The translations under genes were made by a program, and so were the position numbers. The notes under the pieces are model-generated. The model worked only from the letters and a program-made list of their open reading frames with translations, ran no database searches and was not told where the DNA came from. Positions 44,249-56,298 of a stretch of DNA of 64,000 bases are shown here, piece by piece. This DNA is from Nilaparvata lugens (Eukaryota; Arthropoda; Insecta; Hemiptera; Delphacidae): the NCBI RefSeq assembly GCF_014356525.2, contig NC_052511.1:8216500-8280499 (forward strand), written 5' to 3'. Numbering within the stretch: position 1 is the stretch's first letter; every line of letters starts with the position of its first letter.

Positions 44249-45146
44249 TTGACCGAGCGAAGTGAGGTCTAACATTCAAGTCGACGGTTTGGCATTTCTC
44301 TGAATGTTTATATGTTGCGCATTTACGGCGAAACGCGGTAATAGATTTTCATGCAATTTGACAGGTATGTTCCTTTTTAAATTGCTCGTCGACGTATGTA
44401 CAAGGTTTTTGGAAATTTTGCATTACAAGGATAATATAAAAAGAAAAAGGAGCCTCCTTCATACGTCAATATTAAGTAAAAATCAGACAACTTATAGAAT
44501 TATTCATCATAAATCAGCTATTAAGTGATTACACAGATGTGTGGAGAAGCCAGTCTATTGCTATAATATAAGGTCTATAGTTTTAATCAAAGACCTTAAA
44601 GAGGTATTCATATTTAAGCTGGGTTTACACCAAAGTTATTAACAAAATGTTACCGTACCGTAATAATTTAATCCTTATAGATTCTATTGGATTGAACGGA
44701 AGTTGACAAACACACATCTTCATCATGTGTATGATGAGTTATGTTCAATCTAATATAATCTATAAGGATTGAGCTATTAACATTTTGTTAATAACTTTGG
44801 TCTAATCGCAGATTTAAGGTCTTTGATTTCAATATTTTGTTTTGCAGTCATGGTATTATATTATGCGTGCCCATTAGTATCAATATTCTCACATTCGAAG
44901 AAAACTAATTTAATAGGTGATTAAAAATAAACAAATGAACTAAATAATGCTGGAGAAATTATAATATTTTTGATTGTAAGAAATTAATTTTCATCAGATA
45001 GAAAGATTATCACGGAACTGGATGAATTACATCATATGAAATACAAATTCAAACGTAAACTGAATTTGTTAACATTTAAAACAAGTGACATCAGGTACTT
45101 GTGGATGAGATAACTGCGTGAGGTCTACTGATCACAGAACTACTAG
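44249..45146 (+). mobile_element. B-family element, copy 3, carrying an H-family MITE
   Basis: The start is TTGACCGAGCGAAGTGAGG and the end CACAGAACTACTAG. An H-family MITE occupies 44616-44817, after GACCTTAAAGAGG, and interrupts the B sequence. Confidence 0.85.
44616..44817. mobile_element. H-family MITE, copy 1
   Basis: Inverted ends AAGCTGGGTTTACACCAAAG and CTTTGGTCTAATCGCAG; interior TAGATTCTATTGGATTGAAC pairs with GTTCAATCTAATATAATCTA. Further copies are at 47269-47454 and, split, at 54667-56203. Confidence 0.85.
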
Positions 45147-45467
45147 TAATATAATAATAATAATTCAATGTTATACCGGAGACAATCTAGGTATCTATAG
45201 ATTTATTAGAGACAAATATTCCAGTACTTCAGAGACAAATAATCTTAAACGGTATAATATTACTCTATGGTTATACGTAGTAACAGATTGATCTCCAACA
45301 CCACAAAGTCATTTACAGCACAAAGTCAGCACACATAATAGTGGTCCGTGCTCTGTGAAGTAGAGGATGGCTTGAACAAAGAGTCATCACTATAAATATA
45401 TATACAGAGTGTTCTGAAAAAGGTGTCCATAAGCCAGGGGTGATTCCTAACATCAAAAGATGAAAAA

Positions 45468-46287
45468 TCTGGTGTGGCGCACTCACACAACTTTCCTTGC
45501 CGTTATGAAAATTGATCACCTGACGCTAGTGTTCCCGCGCATCTCAAGTCTACTATTCAAAGATCTGAGCCAGCTGGTAACAGGACAATAACGCTGGATA
45601 CACATGAGATCTGCTATCTCTTCATAGTGATTGATTTAATAGAATCAACTTACAGTTGCCAACTGTTTGCAATTGAATAATCACATTTTCTCAAATTTCA
45701 AGCTTATTTTCAATTTTAGGTGAAAATGTTACTGAACATTAATTGTAGAGATTTTCATGCTCAATCTTCTCCCTTTAAATTTTTTTGTTTAAATCGTATC
45801 TGAATTGGGAATCTAAAATCAAACTTTTCATAGATGGGGCGGAGCTCCTGAAATTTTTACAGATATGGGACTTGTGGCAGTTGATAGAGCTTATCAATTA
45901 CTATTTTATGTATGAATTTGATCAAAATCGTTGGAGCCATTGTCGAGAAAATGGCAAAAAACTCTGTTTTTGACAAAATTTTCGCCATTTCAGCCGCCAT
46001 CTTGAATTGCATTTGATCGAAATTGTTCGTGTCGGATCCTTATAGTGTAAGGACCTTAAGTTTCAAATTTCAAGTCATTCCGTTAATTGGAGATGCGATA
46101 TCGTGTACACAGATGCACATACACTCATATACACAACACACACACATACAGACCAATACCCAAAAACCACTTTTTTGGACACAGGGGACCTTGAAACGTG
46201 TAGAAATTTAGAAATTGGGGTACCTTAATTTTTTTTCGGAAAGCAATACTTTCATTACCTATGGTAATAGGGCAAGGAAAGTAAAAA
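45468..46287 (-). mobile_element. A-family element, copy 2
   Basis: TCTGGTGTGGCGCACTCACA starts it and GGGCAAGGAAAGT ends it, the inverse of the 15391 copy. The TG microsatellite is almost absent here, reduced to a few CA steps near 46125-46155. Confidence 0.85.
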
Positions 46288-46785
46288 CGTTGAGACTTGG
46301 AGAAAATATCCGTCTTGACAAAGTATTTGAAAAATCAATATTTTCTTGCTATAAACCATATGACTAGATTGACCACTCTGTATCTAATGTGTTGTCGAAT
46401 TGAATACATTCTGTCATATGGGGTTGCATGGAAAGATTGAAATTCTCACAATTTGGCAACAGGAATATTTTTCCTAGTCTCAAGTTAGGTTTGTATGGCA
46501 GAGTGGACCTAGGGTCCTAGCTCTGCCCTAAAAAGGCATATAATCATTCAATCTCGACCTATTTCATACAGACTTTAGTTGTAATACAAGCTCAAAAGTA
46601 TAATCGTAATGGAGCACTATGATTGGCCGAATAAATTCCTCCACTTGTCTCAAATTACTGTTAGCCAATCATACCTCTCGGATGTTCGTTCAGCTTTCGT
46701 GAATGGAACACAAATGGAGGATTCCTTGTTTACAATATTACTCATCACTTGGTTAGTCAATGGTAAGATTTACTTTTAAATGTCT

Positions 46786-46937
46786 AAGGCCCGGTTGCAA
46801 AAAACCGGTAAATTTTAACCGTGATTAATTTCACGAGAACCAATCAGATAAGACCTTTTCGATAAGACGGTTTCACTGATTGGTTCTTGTGGAATTAATC
46901 ACGATTAAAATTTGACGGCTATTGTGCATCGGGCATT
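46786..46937. mobile_element. P-family palindromic MITE, copy 4
   Basis: TAAGGCCCGGTTGCAAAAAA pairs with the right end TTGTGCATCGGGCATTA; the inner CCAATCAG and CTGATTGG are conserved. Confidence 0.85.
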
Positions 46938-47268
46938 AAATTGGTTGAATGGAAGTGTTACAGTGATATTTATAAGATAACCAATAAGCTGGATTCTCAC
47001 AATGATATCAGTGAAAGTGAAAATATAATGTCCATGGGTTTTAATGAGACAATACATACTTGCTCGACCGTGCTGTGTGTGAATAGTCCATCAGACTCAT
47101 GCAAATTATATTTTCACTGTGCCGGTAACTTTCACTGATACAGATAAATGTACTGTACGGGAATCCAGCTTAAGGCTTTCCGTTCTACCTATGTAACAGT
47201 GGTTTGAATAAACAAACACAGATTAAGATGGTTTTTTGCGTTTTTTATTAAAAAAACTGAATTTACTT

Positions 47269-47454
47269 AAGCTGAGTTTACACCAAAATTATTGACAAAA
47301 TGTTAATAACTCAATCCTCATACTAGATTCTATTAGATTGAACGGAACTTGACAAAAATATGTGTTCATCATGTGTATGATAAGTTATGTTCAATCTAAT
47401 AGAATCTATAAGGATTAACATTTTGTTATCAACTTTGATGTAAACGCAGCTTTA
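47269..47454. mobile_element. H-family MITE, copy 2
   Basis: Ends AAGCTGAGTTTACACCAAAA and TTGATGTAAACGCAGCTTTA; interior GATTCTATTAGATTGAACGG and its inverse. Confidence 0.88.
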
Positions 47455-48818
47455 CTGTTAAGTTATGTAATATTACATTTTTTTCTCGATTGGAATTGAA
47501 TCTTCAATTCGAGATCTATAAAACTTTATAGTAAATATCAGAGTAATCGATATACGGACAACTTTTTGACTGAGAATTTATCATATATAATTGTGTTGCT
47601 TGTTCCATGGTATCACCGAAAAAACAAACTCTGTAAACAGAGTTAACAGAATTAACAGATCATATAGATGATATATAAATTTAAAATAACAATTTCGAAA
47701 TAAAGTTTTATTGAGAACAAATGTAAAATGTGAATTCTAAACTTGTAATTTATAATTTTTTGGTGACGTGTCCGTGAAGTCGTCACTGGTTTTATTTGTC
47801 TTTGCTCTTTACTGGTAGGCTTCCTTCTTCTCTAAAAAAATGGTGGCTGGCTATTGAAGGTGTTTTGTGCTTTCTGAATATTTTTCTATTTAATTGAAAT
47901 TTTAATGTTTTAAATTGAGTTTTGAACAGTTTATAGTGTTCTAATTTTTGTCTATAATTATTTCTTGTGTTTACAAGCCTATAGCCATTGTTTTTTCAAC
48001 TACATAAGTGGATAAGTATTTAGCTCAACTACATAAGTGGATAAGTATTTAGCTCGTAATGATTTTAGATGCTTAAGTGTGTAAGGTATTGTTCTTTGTG
48101 GATTTGTGTTATATATTGCCAAAATTCTTCTGAAGATTATAAGTTGGTTTGCTCTGAAAACTGGACTTCTCATTCATAGGCAATAGATCCATTTATAGTT
48201 TATCAAGAATCTATTACGTTGGAGCCGATAACTTTCCTTAGGTTAATAGTGAGAAATGCTATCCAACCGATTTAGGAGAAATTGGTAGCACGGCAGTTAT
48301 TGAAAATTAACTTGATAGAATAATGTACAAAGATTTTAAACAATACGTTTCTTATTTAGAAATGAAACAATTAAAATTGAGTTTGTTATTTTATATTTTT
48401 TGAAAACATATGTTTCAGTAAACATAATATGACTAACTTCTATTATCAATAATTACAAACTACAGTTTACAATAGTTGGCCTCCTCAACACCCCTTATAG
48501 CCAACCCTAACCACCTCTAGTAAATAACAATAGAAAAATTACTAAGTTATAATAAATTTAATTACAAACTAAAAGGAAAAACGTTTACAACAGCTAGATT
48601 GAACAAATTTGTTTACCGACAAAAAGTTATATAGAAAAAATACAAAGTTATAAGAAATTTAATTACAAACTAAAAGCAAAAATTTACAACAGATTGAAAA
48701 AATTAATAACAGGCGAATATTTTTATATCATTTCCAAATGTGATTTCTGTAAAGATATATTTCCAATACAATTTTCAAAATAAATTTTAATTGAATCGTA
48801 TAAGCTGAGCTTTGGCTT
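47455..48818. other. AT-rich non-coding stretch up to the assembly gap
   Basis: I see a 27-bp tandem duplication at 47996-48056 (CAACTACATAAGTGGATAAG) and a ~60-bp imperfect repeat around 48535-48700 (TAATTACAAACTAAAAG). No gene is visible. Confidence 0.5.
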
Positions 48819-48918
48819 NNNNNNNNNNNNNNNNNNNNNNNNNNNNNNNNNNNNNNNNNNNNNNNNNNNNNNNNNNNNNNNNNNNNNNNNNNNNNNNNNN
48901 NNNNNNNNNNNNNNNNNN
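48819..48918. other. Assembly gap (100 N)
   Basis: Exactly 100 N bases, a conventional size for a gap of unknown length. Distances across it are not reliable. Confidence 1.
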
Positions 48919-49168
48919 CAGCACTATTATTACTCTGGCTTCATCATTCCATCTCCCTTTTCTCTCATTCCATCACTCTCACTCACTCCTCATCCTCCTA
49001 CGCTCTCTCACTCATCCACAGTCTCACTCACTTCCTCTCTTTACACTCCCTTCATAATTTCCCCCTTCCTATTTTCGATTCTTCGTTAGAACAGGCAAAC
49101 AGCTGTCCATGACTTGTTCGGAAACAGGCAAATCGGAACTGATAGACGGATTCTGATTTATTTATTTA

Positions 49169-49590
49169 TTGACCGAGCGAAGTGAGGTCTAAGATTCAAG
49201 TCGACGGTTTGGCATTTCTCTTAATGTTTAAATGTTTGAATGTTTATATGTTGCGCATTTACGGCGAAACGCGGTAATAGATTTTCATGAAATTTAACAG
49301 GTATGTTCCTTTTTAAATTGCGCGTCGACGTATAAGTTATACAAGTTTTTTTTGGGAAATTTTGCATTTCAAGGATAATATAAAAGGAAGAAGGAGCTTC
49401 CTTCATACGCCAATATTAGAGTAAAATCAGACTATAGAATTATTCATCATAAATCAGCTGATAAGTGATTACACAGATGTGTGGAGAAGCCAGTCTATTG
49501 CTGTATTTCCATAAGGTCTATAGTTACCAACAGGTACTGTACTTGTGGATGAGAATACTCCGTGAGGTCTACTGTTCACAGAACTACTAG
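49169..49590 (+). mobile_element. B-family element, copy 4
   Basis: It starts TTGACCGAGCGAAGTGAGG and ends CACAGAACTACTAG followed by T. It interrupts a partial copy of the neighbouring duplicated sequence (CAGCTGTCCATGACTTGTTC at 49099 continues after 49591). Confidence 0.88.
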
Positions 49591-49599
49591 TTTTATTTA

Positions 49600-49722
49600 T
49601 TGATTCAATTTATTGTACAATAAGTAGATCATAGAAATGATAGGGAGAGAAAACAATAAGGTAACCTTGTGCTACTCCTCTCCCAAATTTAGATAAGGTT
49701 ACACATAGTCCCAAATAGGTTG
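49600..49722 (-). repeat. CTCTCCC-family short element tail
   Basis: ATTGATTCAATTTATTGTAC, GGGAGAGAAAACAATAAGG and CTCCTCTCCCAAATTTAGAT. Copies of it also form part of the 751-bp duplication that follows. Confidence 0.7.
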
Positions 49723-49789
49723 TCTCCACTTCACAGAATTTTCAGTACTCAATTATTTTCACAAAGTAGATTTTTAAATTTAGATGCTT

Positions 49790-51290
49790 TAAAACCAAAC
49801 ATAAAAACAGCTGTCCATGACTTGTTCGGGAACAGGCAAATCGGAACTGATAGTCGGATTCAGATTTATTTATTTATTTATTGATTCAATTTACTGTACA
49901 TCATAGATATGATAGGGAGAGAAAACAATAAGGTAACCTTGTGCTACTCCTCTTCCAAATTTAGATAAGGTTTTTACACATAGTCCCAAATAGGTTGTCT
50001 TCACTTCACATAATTTTCAGAACTTAATTATTTTCACAAAGTAGATTTTATTATTTTCACAAAGTAGATTTTTTAAATTCTACAAGATTGAATGGGACTT
50101 GACAAACACATGATACACATCATAATTATGTTTGCCAAGTTGTGTTTGATCTAATAATTTGAAAGGACGTATTCGAAAGAAGTATCGAATTGTATATGCA
50201 ACTCAAGTTAGACTATATACAGGTTGTGAGCTAGTTGAGTTTCATCAAATGAACCATTGGGAATAATAGAATAATTACAAGTACTTGATCACTGCAATAA
50301 TAATTGAAAAAAATACAAGTAACAGATGTAAGGTGCAAGTAATAGATAAGTTGGTGCTACCAGCTAGAATTGCCTTCAAGAAAGCACACAGGGCCACTAA
50401 TGAGAGTAATGAAGCGGAATCAGAGGACAATAAGTATGCTAGTCAAGAGTTAGAGGATGCACCTTTTTGGAACAATAGTCCAGTGCACAGGTAGTGCGGC
50501 CCCGTCTCCTGTCTTTTACCCGATTTTTAAATTTAGATGCTTCAAAACCAAACATAGAAACAGCTGTCCATGACTAGTTCGGGAACAGGCAAATCGGAAC
50601 TGATAGTCGGATTCAGATTTATTTATTTATTTATTGATTCAATTTACTGTACATCATAGATATGATAGGGAGAGAAAACATAAGGTAACCTTGTGCTACT
50701 CCTCTTCCAAATTTAGATAAGGTTTTACACATAGTCCCAAATAGGTTGTCTTCACTTCACATAATTTTCAGAACTTAATTATTTTCACAAAGTAGATTTT
50801 ATTATTTTCACAAAGTAGATTTTTTAAATTCTACAAGATTGAATGGGACTTGACAAACACATGATACACATCATAATTATGTTTGCCAAGTTGTGTTTGA
50901 TCTAATAGAATTTGAAAGGACGTATTCGAAAGAAGTATCGAATTGTATATGCAACTCAAGTTAGACTATATACAGGTTGTGAGCTAGTTGAGTTCATCAA
51001 ATGAACCATTGGGATAATAGAATAATTACAAGTACTTGATCACTGCAATAATAATTGAAAAAAATACAAGTAACAGATGTAAGGTGCAAGTAATAGATAA
51101 GTTGGTGCTACCAGCTAGAATTGCCTTCAAGAAAGCACACAGGGCCACTAATGAGAGTAATGAAGCGGAATCAGAGGACAATAAGTATGCTAGTCAAGAG
51201 TTAGAGGATGCACCTTTTTGGAACAATAGTCCAGTGCACAGGTAGTGCGGCCCCGTCTCCTGTCTTTTACCCGATTTTTAAATTTAGATG
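49790..51290. repeat. 751-bp direct tandem duplication, two copies
   Basis: The stretch from about 49790 to 50540 recurs from about 50541 to 51290 with only a few single-base differences, and both end with GCGGCCCCGTCTCCTGTCTT. A third, partial start is at 49093-49165. The high identity indicates a recent event, or an assembly artefact, since a gap lies less than 1 kb upstream. Confidence 0.93.
50285..50494 (+). other. 69-residue open frame in duplication copy 1
   Basis: The frame reads IIIEKNTSNRCKVQVIDKLV, then LPARIAFKKAHRATN and an acidic end; the predicted start is ATC-region ambiguous (no strong context). An identical frame occurs at 51036-51245. It has no domain that I recognise. The two copies cannot show selection because the DNA is nearly identical. 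Confidence 0.25.
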
Positions 51291-51439
51291 CTTCAAAACC
51301 AAACATAGAAGAAATATTTCACAAATAATTATCACTAAAATATGAAATATTCACATATTAAAGAAGTAATTTTGCAGGACCAAAAAACAAACTTGATTCA
51401 ACTGTCACTGTTGCTTGAAAGAGAAGCATTCCTGTTTTC

Positions 51440-51635
51440 ATAAGGTAGACTAAAGAAAGTTGCACACACATGGATTGTTGTTCGTACGATATTTTGCCGT
51501 CCTTATGAATTCCATAAGATTAAACGGAGCTTGACAAACATCATCTGTTTGAAATCATCTGTCTAATCTAATAGAATTTATAAGGAAGGTGAAAATCGTA
51601 CGAACAAAAATTGATGTGTTTGTAGCTAGCCTATT
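51440..51635. mobile_element. Foldback element with CGTACGA arms
   Basis: AAGTTGCACACACATGGATT, TTCGTACGATATTTTG and CCTTATGAATTCCATAAG pair with CTAATAGAATTTATAAGGA, AAATCGTACGAAC and TTGATGTGTTTGTAGC. It is related in layout to the H family. Confidence 0.75.
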
Positions 51636-52713
51636 TATAGTGAGGTCCACGTTATAATGGCAGAGTTTGATTAGCAATGATATTGCTATCCTTGTCTATC
51701 ATTCAACAAAGCGCACAGCGCTATCTCTTTCTCGCTTTGTTCTGTTGCCAGATCGTCTTTTAACAATGTAGAATAATTAATAATTGACCAACAAAATAAT
51801 TCAACTTAATTATGAAAATTCATTATCTATACATATTAAAATGAATATCTGTTTGTGTGTTAGTGTGTTTGTGTGTTAGTTTGTTTGTTAGTTAGTTTGT
51901 TTGTTTGTTAGTTTGTTTGTTCCCTATAGACTCGACAAGTACATGACAGAACGGCATGAAACTTTGGGAATATGTTGTGTAAATATTGGGGATGGTTTCT
52001 GACCAGAAATGTTAATAGAGGGGCTAACAATAATTATATATTAATCCATTTTACAGACCTATGTTTTCGAAATTGTCGGCCGAGCGGCTAGAACGGGAAG
52101 ATCATGCTGTGATAACAGCAATATTATTTAGCATTTAAACTTACCAGCTGTAATAAAAACGTCACTCTGAGATAAAATTGTTTACTGGTATTAAAACGGC
52201 AGTTTCAATCACATAGGAAGTCCGTATTGAGATGTAAATGGAAATATTGATTGTCCGATAAATTATTATTCATCAAATAAAGTCAAGTGTGACATGAGAT
52301 ACCATTGACTTTTTGGCGGTATGAAGTTCGCCGTGTAAGCTGGTTAAAGAATATAATTTATTGCTTAATAGAATATTTATTATTTTAAACTTGATTTGAT
52401 TTTGATATTATTTTTGAGTAAAGGAGTTTTTTAGTTTTTGTAAAATCATCAAAGTTGGTTGATTTAAAAGGAAATTAATTCTATTTCTGTTTACTATCTT
52501 CAGAAGAAATTTTTATCGAAAATGGCTTTACAGGAGAATAAGAATCAAAATGCATATTTCTACAAAGATATTGAAAAAAAACGAGAATGAACCGTTAATA
52601 TTACATCAATTCATCTGTATCAGCTACCGTCTATAGAGGGCATTGACAAACAGAGGATCGGCAACGTTGTTCTGCTATCTTTCTCCACTGCCATTCTAAC
52701 GTGACCTCACTAT
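51635..52713. mobile_element. M-family MITE, copy 5, with a ~770-bp insertion
   Basis: Ends TTATAGTGAGGTCCACGTTA and TCTAACGTGACCTCACTATA. Sequence from about 51826 to 52595 has no counterpart in the short form at 43438. It begins TCTATACATATTAAAATGAA and includes a TTTG/GTGTTAG microsatellite at 51846-51921. Confidence 0.8.
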
Positions 52714-53039
52714 AGTTGTTAAATCTAGTTTTCAGTTTCATTTCACTACCCTCTCTTTCTATCCATACCCCTCAAAACTATGTCTCTCTCTCATCGATAA
52801 TGTAAGCAATGATTCAGTGGGTGCCTGTCTCACTCAGATTTGTGCATTGATCCACCACCAAGGAACCACCCACCACCCCGTGCTCTGTTTTGAATCATTT
52901 CCTTCCCCCAAATTATAAATAAAACTTGGCTACATTTGCGTGCATAAATTCTGTTCGACCTTCCCCTCAACCCCCTCACAAACATCCCCTGCAAACTCCT
53001 CTACTGACCTCCAACTTTCCCTCACCAAAACATCCCTCC
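52714..53039. other. Non-coding stretch before the pyrimidine tract
   Basis: C-rich lower-complexity DNA with CCACCACC and CTCACTC runs. I see no gene. Confidence 0.4.
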
Positions 53040-53885
53040 CTCATATTTTTATAACATTTTCCCAGGCACGCTTTCACTGCTACCTCTACTCTACTACTTC
53101 TTCTTCTTCTACTTTTCTACTCCTCCTCCTTCTCCTACTCCTTCTTCTTCTCCTTCTGCTTCTACTCCTCCTTCTCCTCCTTCTATCTTCTTCTACTTCT
53201 CTTTCTATCTGCTTCTCCTTCTATCTTCTTCTCCTTCTTCTTCTTCTCCTTCTATCTTCTTCTCCTTCTTCTTCTTCTCCTCCTTTTTCTTCTTCTACTA
53301 ATTCTACTCCTCCTCCTTCTACTACTTCTACTCCTCCTCCTTCTACTCCTTCTTCTCCTTTTCCGCGTTCTATCTTCTTCTACTTCACCTTCTATCTTCT
53401 TCTTCTTCTTCTTCTTCTTCTTCTTCTTCTTCTTCTTCTTCTTCTTCACCTTCTGTGTTCTTCTTTTTCTTTTACTCCAACTCCTTCTACTCCTTCTTCT
53501 CCACCCCCCTTCATCTTCTTCTTCTTGTTCCTCTTCTTCTTCTTCTTCTTCTTCTCCTCCACTTTTTTCTTCTTCTTCTTCTTCTTCTTCTTCTTCTCCT
53601 CCTCCTCCTTTTCGTATCTTTTCGTTTTCCTTTCCACCAATAGATCCCTCCCTCATCTTTTTATAACATTCTCCCAGGCACGCTTTCACTTCTGCCCATA
53701 CTATTACTTCTCCTTCTTCTTCTTCTCCTTTTTCCCCTCGTCTTTCTTCTCCCCCAACTCCTTCTTCTTCTCCTTTTTCCCCTCGTCTTTCTTTTTCTCC
53801 AACTCCTTCTTCTTCTCCTTTTTTTTCTTCTACTACTTCTACTACTCATCCTTCTACTCCTCCTCCTCCTCCTCCTATCTTCTTC

Positions 53886-53917
<32 letters not shown>

Positions 53918-54240
53918 CTTCATCACCTTCCATCTTCTTCTTCTTCTGCTTTTCCTTCTATCTCCTCCTTCCCCCTCTTCTTCTTCTGCTTCTCCTTCTA
54001 ACTCCTCCTTCCCCCTCTTCTTCTTCATCTACTTGTACTCCTCCTCATCCTTCTACTCCTTCTTCTTTATCATCATCATCATCTTCTTCTTCTTCCCCTC
54101 GTCATTCTTTTCCTCCAACTCCTTCTTCTTCTTCTTCTTCTTTTCCTCCAACTCCTTCTTCTTCTTCTGCTTCTTTTCCTCCAACTCCTTCTTCTTCTTC
54201 TTCTTCTTCTTCTTCTTCCCCTCGTCATCCTCACCCTCCT
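53040..54240. repeat. 1.2-kb pyrimidine (TTC/TCC) tract on the + strand
   Basis: Nearly all bases are C or T, as (TTC)n, (TCC)n and mixed units. A ~45-bp non-repetitive module (TTTTTATAACATT, CCCAGGCACGCTTTCACT) occurs at 53046-53085 and 53650-53690, so the tract contains a ~605-bp higher repeat. Long open frames of Ser, Leu and Phe are a consequence of composition. Confidence 0.95.
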
Positions 54241-54666
54241 GTTCTTATCTTTTCACTCTCCTTTCCGCTCCTCCACGGACAAAGTTGTTCTTTTATTTTG
54301 GTTGCCTTCATAAAACTTGTGCAGCTAACTCGGGCCTACTACGTATAACGCCGTTGTGATTATGTTTTGTCCGAACATAAAAAGCGAATTGTCCTCTCAG
54401 CCCTGCACGACACGACACGGCACGGCACGGCACGCTTGGTCGATGAATTTTGTATTATTTTGCTGTGGCTGCCACTCCACTGTATGCTGTATGGCCCTAG
54501 TCCTAGCTTTCCCCTAATGTAATTATTTCGGCCTCCCAGTTTCAGTGAATGAGAGAAATATGTTGTGTTGTTAGATGTGATGAAATTGTTTGATCTTGTT
54601 ACTTGTTCCCCAATCTTAGAATCATTGAATTTGTTTTATATAGATGAGACCTTTTATTGCATTCTT
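54241..54666. other. Non-coding stretch
   Basis: A short CACGACACGG/CACGGCACGG repeat lies at 54405-54435. No gene is visible. Confidence 0.4.
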
Positions 54667-54747
54667 ACGCTGCGTTAACACCAAAGTTATTAGCAAAATA
54701 TTATTTACTTAACCCTTAATATCGGGGCACCGAGCTTTACTCGTTAT

Positions 54748-54896
54748 TACTCTCCTTGCCCTTTTACCATAGGTAAGGAAAGTATTGCTTTCCGAAAAAA
54801 ATTAAGGTACCCCAATTTCTAAATTTCTATACGTTTCAAGGTCCCCTGAGTCCAAAAAACTGGTTTTTGGGTATTGGTCTGTATGTATGTATGATG

Positions 54897-54931
<35 letters not shown>

Positions 54932-54975
54932 GTGTGTGTGTGTTGGTGTGTGTGTGTGTGTGTGGTGGTGTGTGT

Positions 54976-55013
<38 letters not shown>

Positions 55014-55708
55014 GTGTGTGTGTGTGTTTGTGTATGAGTGTATGTGCGTCTGTGTACACGATATCTCATCTCCCATGGAGTGAAAACTTCCCGGATGCCT
55101 TGAAATTTGGAACTTAAGGTCCTTTCACTATAAGGATCCGACACGAACAATTTCGATCAAATGCAATTCAAGATGGCGGCTAAAATGGCGAAAATGTTGT
55201 CAAAAACAGAGTTTTTCGTGATTTTCTCGGAAACAGCTCCAACGATTTTGATCAAATTCATACCTAAAATAGTCATCGATAAGCTCTATCAACTGCCACA
55301 AGTCCATATCTGTAAAAATTTCAGGAGCTCCGCCCCATCAATGCAGATAGATTCCCAATTATCAAGCTTCAGATACAATTTAAACAAAAAAAATCAAGTG
55401 GAGTAGATTGAGCATGAAAATCTTTGCAATCAATGTTCAGTAACATTTTCACCTAAAATTGAAAATAAGCTTTAAATTCCAGAAAATGTGATTATTCAAT
55501 TGCAAATTATTGTTGATTCTATTAAATCATTAACTATGAAGAGATAGCAGACCTCATGTGTCTGAATAATGAATACTTGAAACGTTATTGCCCTGTCACC
55601 AGCTGGCTCAAATCTTTGAATAGTAGACTTGTGATGCGCGGGAGCACTAGCGTCAGGTGATCAATTTTCATAACGGCAAAGAAAGTTGTGTGAGTGCGCC
55701 ACACCAGA
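54748..55708 (+). mobile_element. A-family element, copy 3, with a long TG tract
   Basis: Same order as copy 1: TCCTTGCCCTTTTACCATAG, CAAGGTCCCCTGAGTCCAAA, (TG)n at 54895-55030, CAAGATGGCGGCTAAAATGG and the end GTGCGCCACACCAGA. Confidence 0.88.
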
Positions 55709-56063
55709 TTTTTTTATTTATGATAAGCAGAACACAATTCTCTAAAATGATCGTGTTCATATTTCACAGCTGGCTATTATGTCATTTTATATGAATTTCG
55801 GGGATGCGATATTTTGATTTTTCACATACTCGCTCACTCACTTTTTTACTATCCACAGATGTTTCATCCAAGGATGGATTATTCTTTTAATGTCGTTCAG
55901 CGAGTTTTCCCAAGGATGAGACCTAGTGCAATCGAATCTTTAAATCATAAACCTACTATGTTCCAAATTTCGTGAAAATCGTTTAAGCCGTTTTCGAGAT
56001 CCGTTAAATATAAATAACCAGATATAGAAATATATACAGAAATTGCTCGCTTAATATAACAGG
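55709..56063 (+). mobile_element. C-family element, copy 2, 3' part
   Basis: CGAGTTTTCCCAAGGATGAG, CCTAGTGCAATCGAATC and TTTCGTGAAAATCG match, inverted, 41790-42105. It ends ...AATATAACAGG before the right half of the H MITE. Confidence 0.75.
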
Positions 56064-56298
56064 ATAGATTCTATTAGATTGAACGGAACTTGACAAACAC
56101 TCATGCACATCATGTGTATGATAAGTTATGTTCAATCTAATAGAATCTATAAGGACGAAAAAATAAACATTTTGTAAATAACTTTGGTGTAAACGCAGCT
56201 TTACTACTTCTGTGGCAATCAGTATACAGGTATTATAATAAATTATAATGCCAGGTATTATAGATAATACCTGTATTATTTATATTACGTGGATTGAA

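Larger units (their letters stand above)
54667..56203. mobile_element. H-family MITE split by a C-family element that carries an A-family element
   Basis: The left H part (54667-54722, GCTGCGTTAACACCAAAGTT) and right H part (56064-56203, GATTCTATTAGATTGAACGG ... GTAAACGCAGCTTTA) make one MITE. The C-family insert (54724-56063) begins TCGGGGCACCGAGCTTTACT, and the A-family copy (54748-55708) lies inside it. Confidence 0.8.

Noticed and set aside
52940..54001. 353-residue open frame rich in Ser, Leu and Phe
   Set aside because: It is the translation of a pyrimidine microsatellite; composition alone explains it.
54802..55150. His/Thr or Cys/Val repeat open frames
   Set aside because: They are translations of the TG/CA tract of an A-family element.
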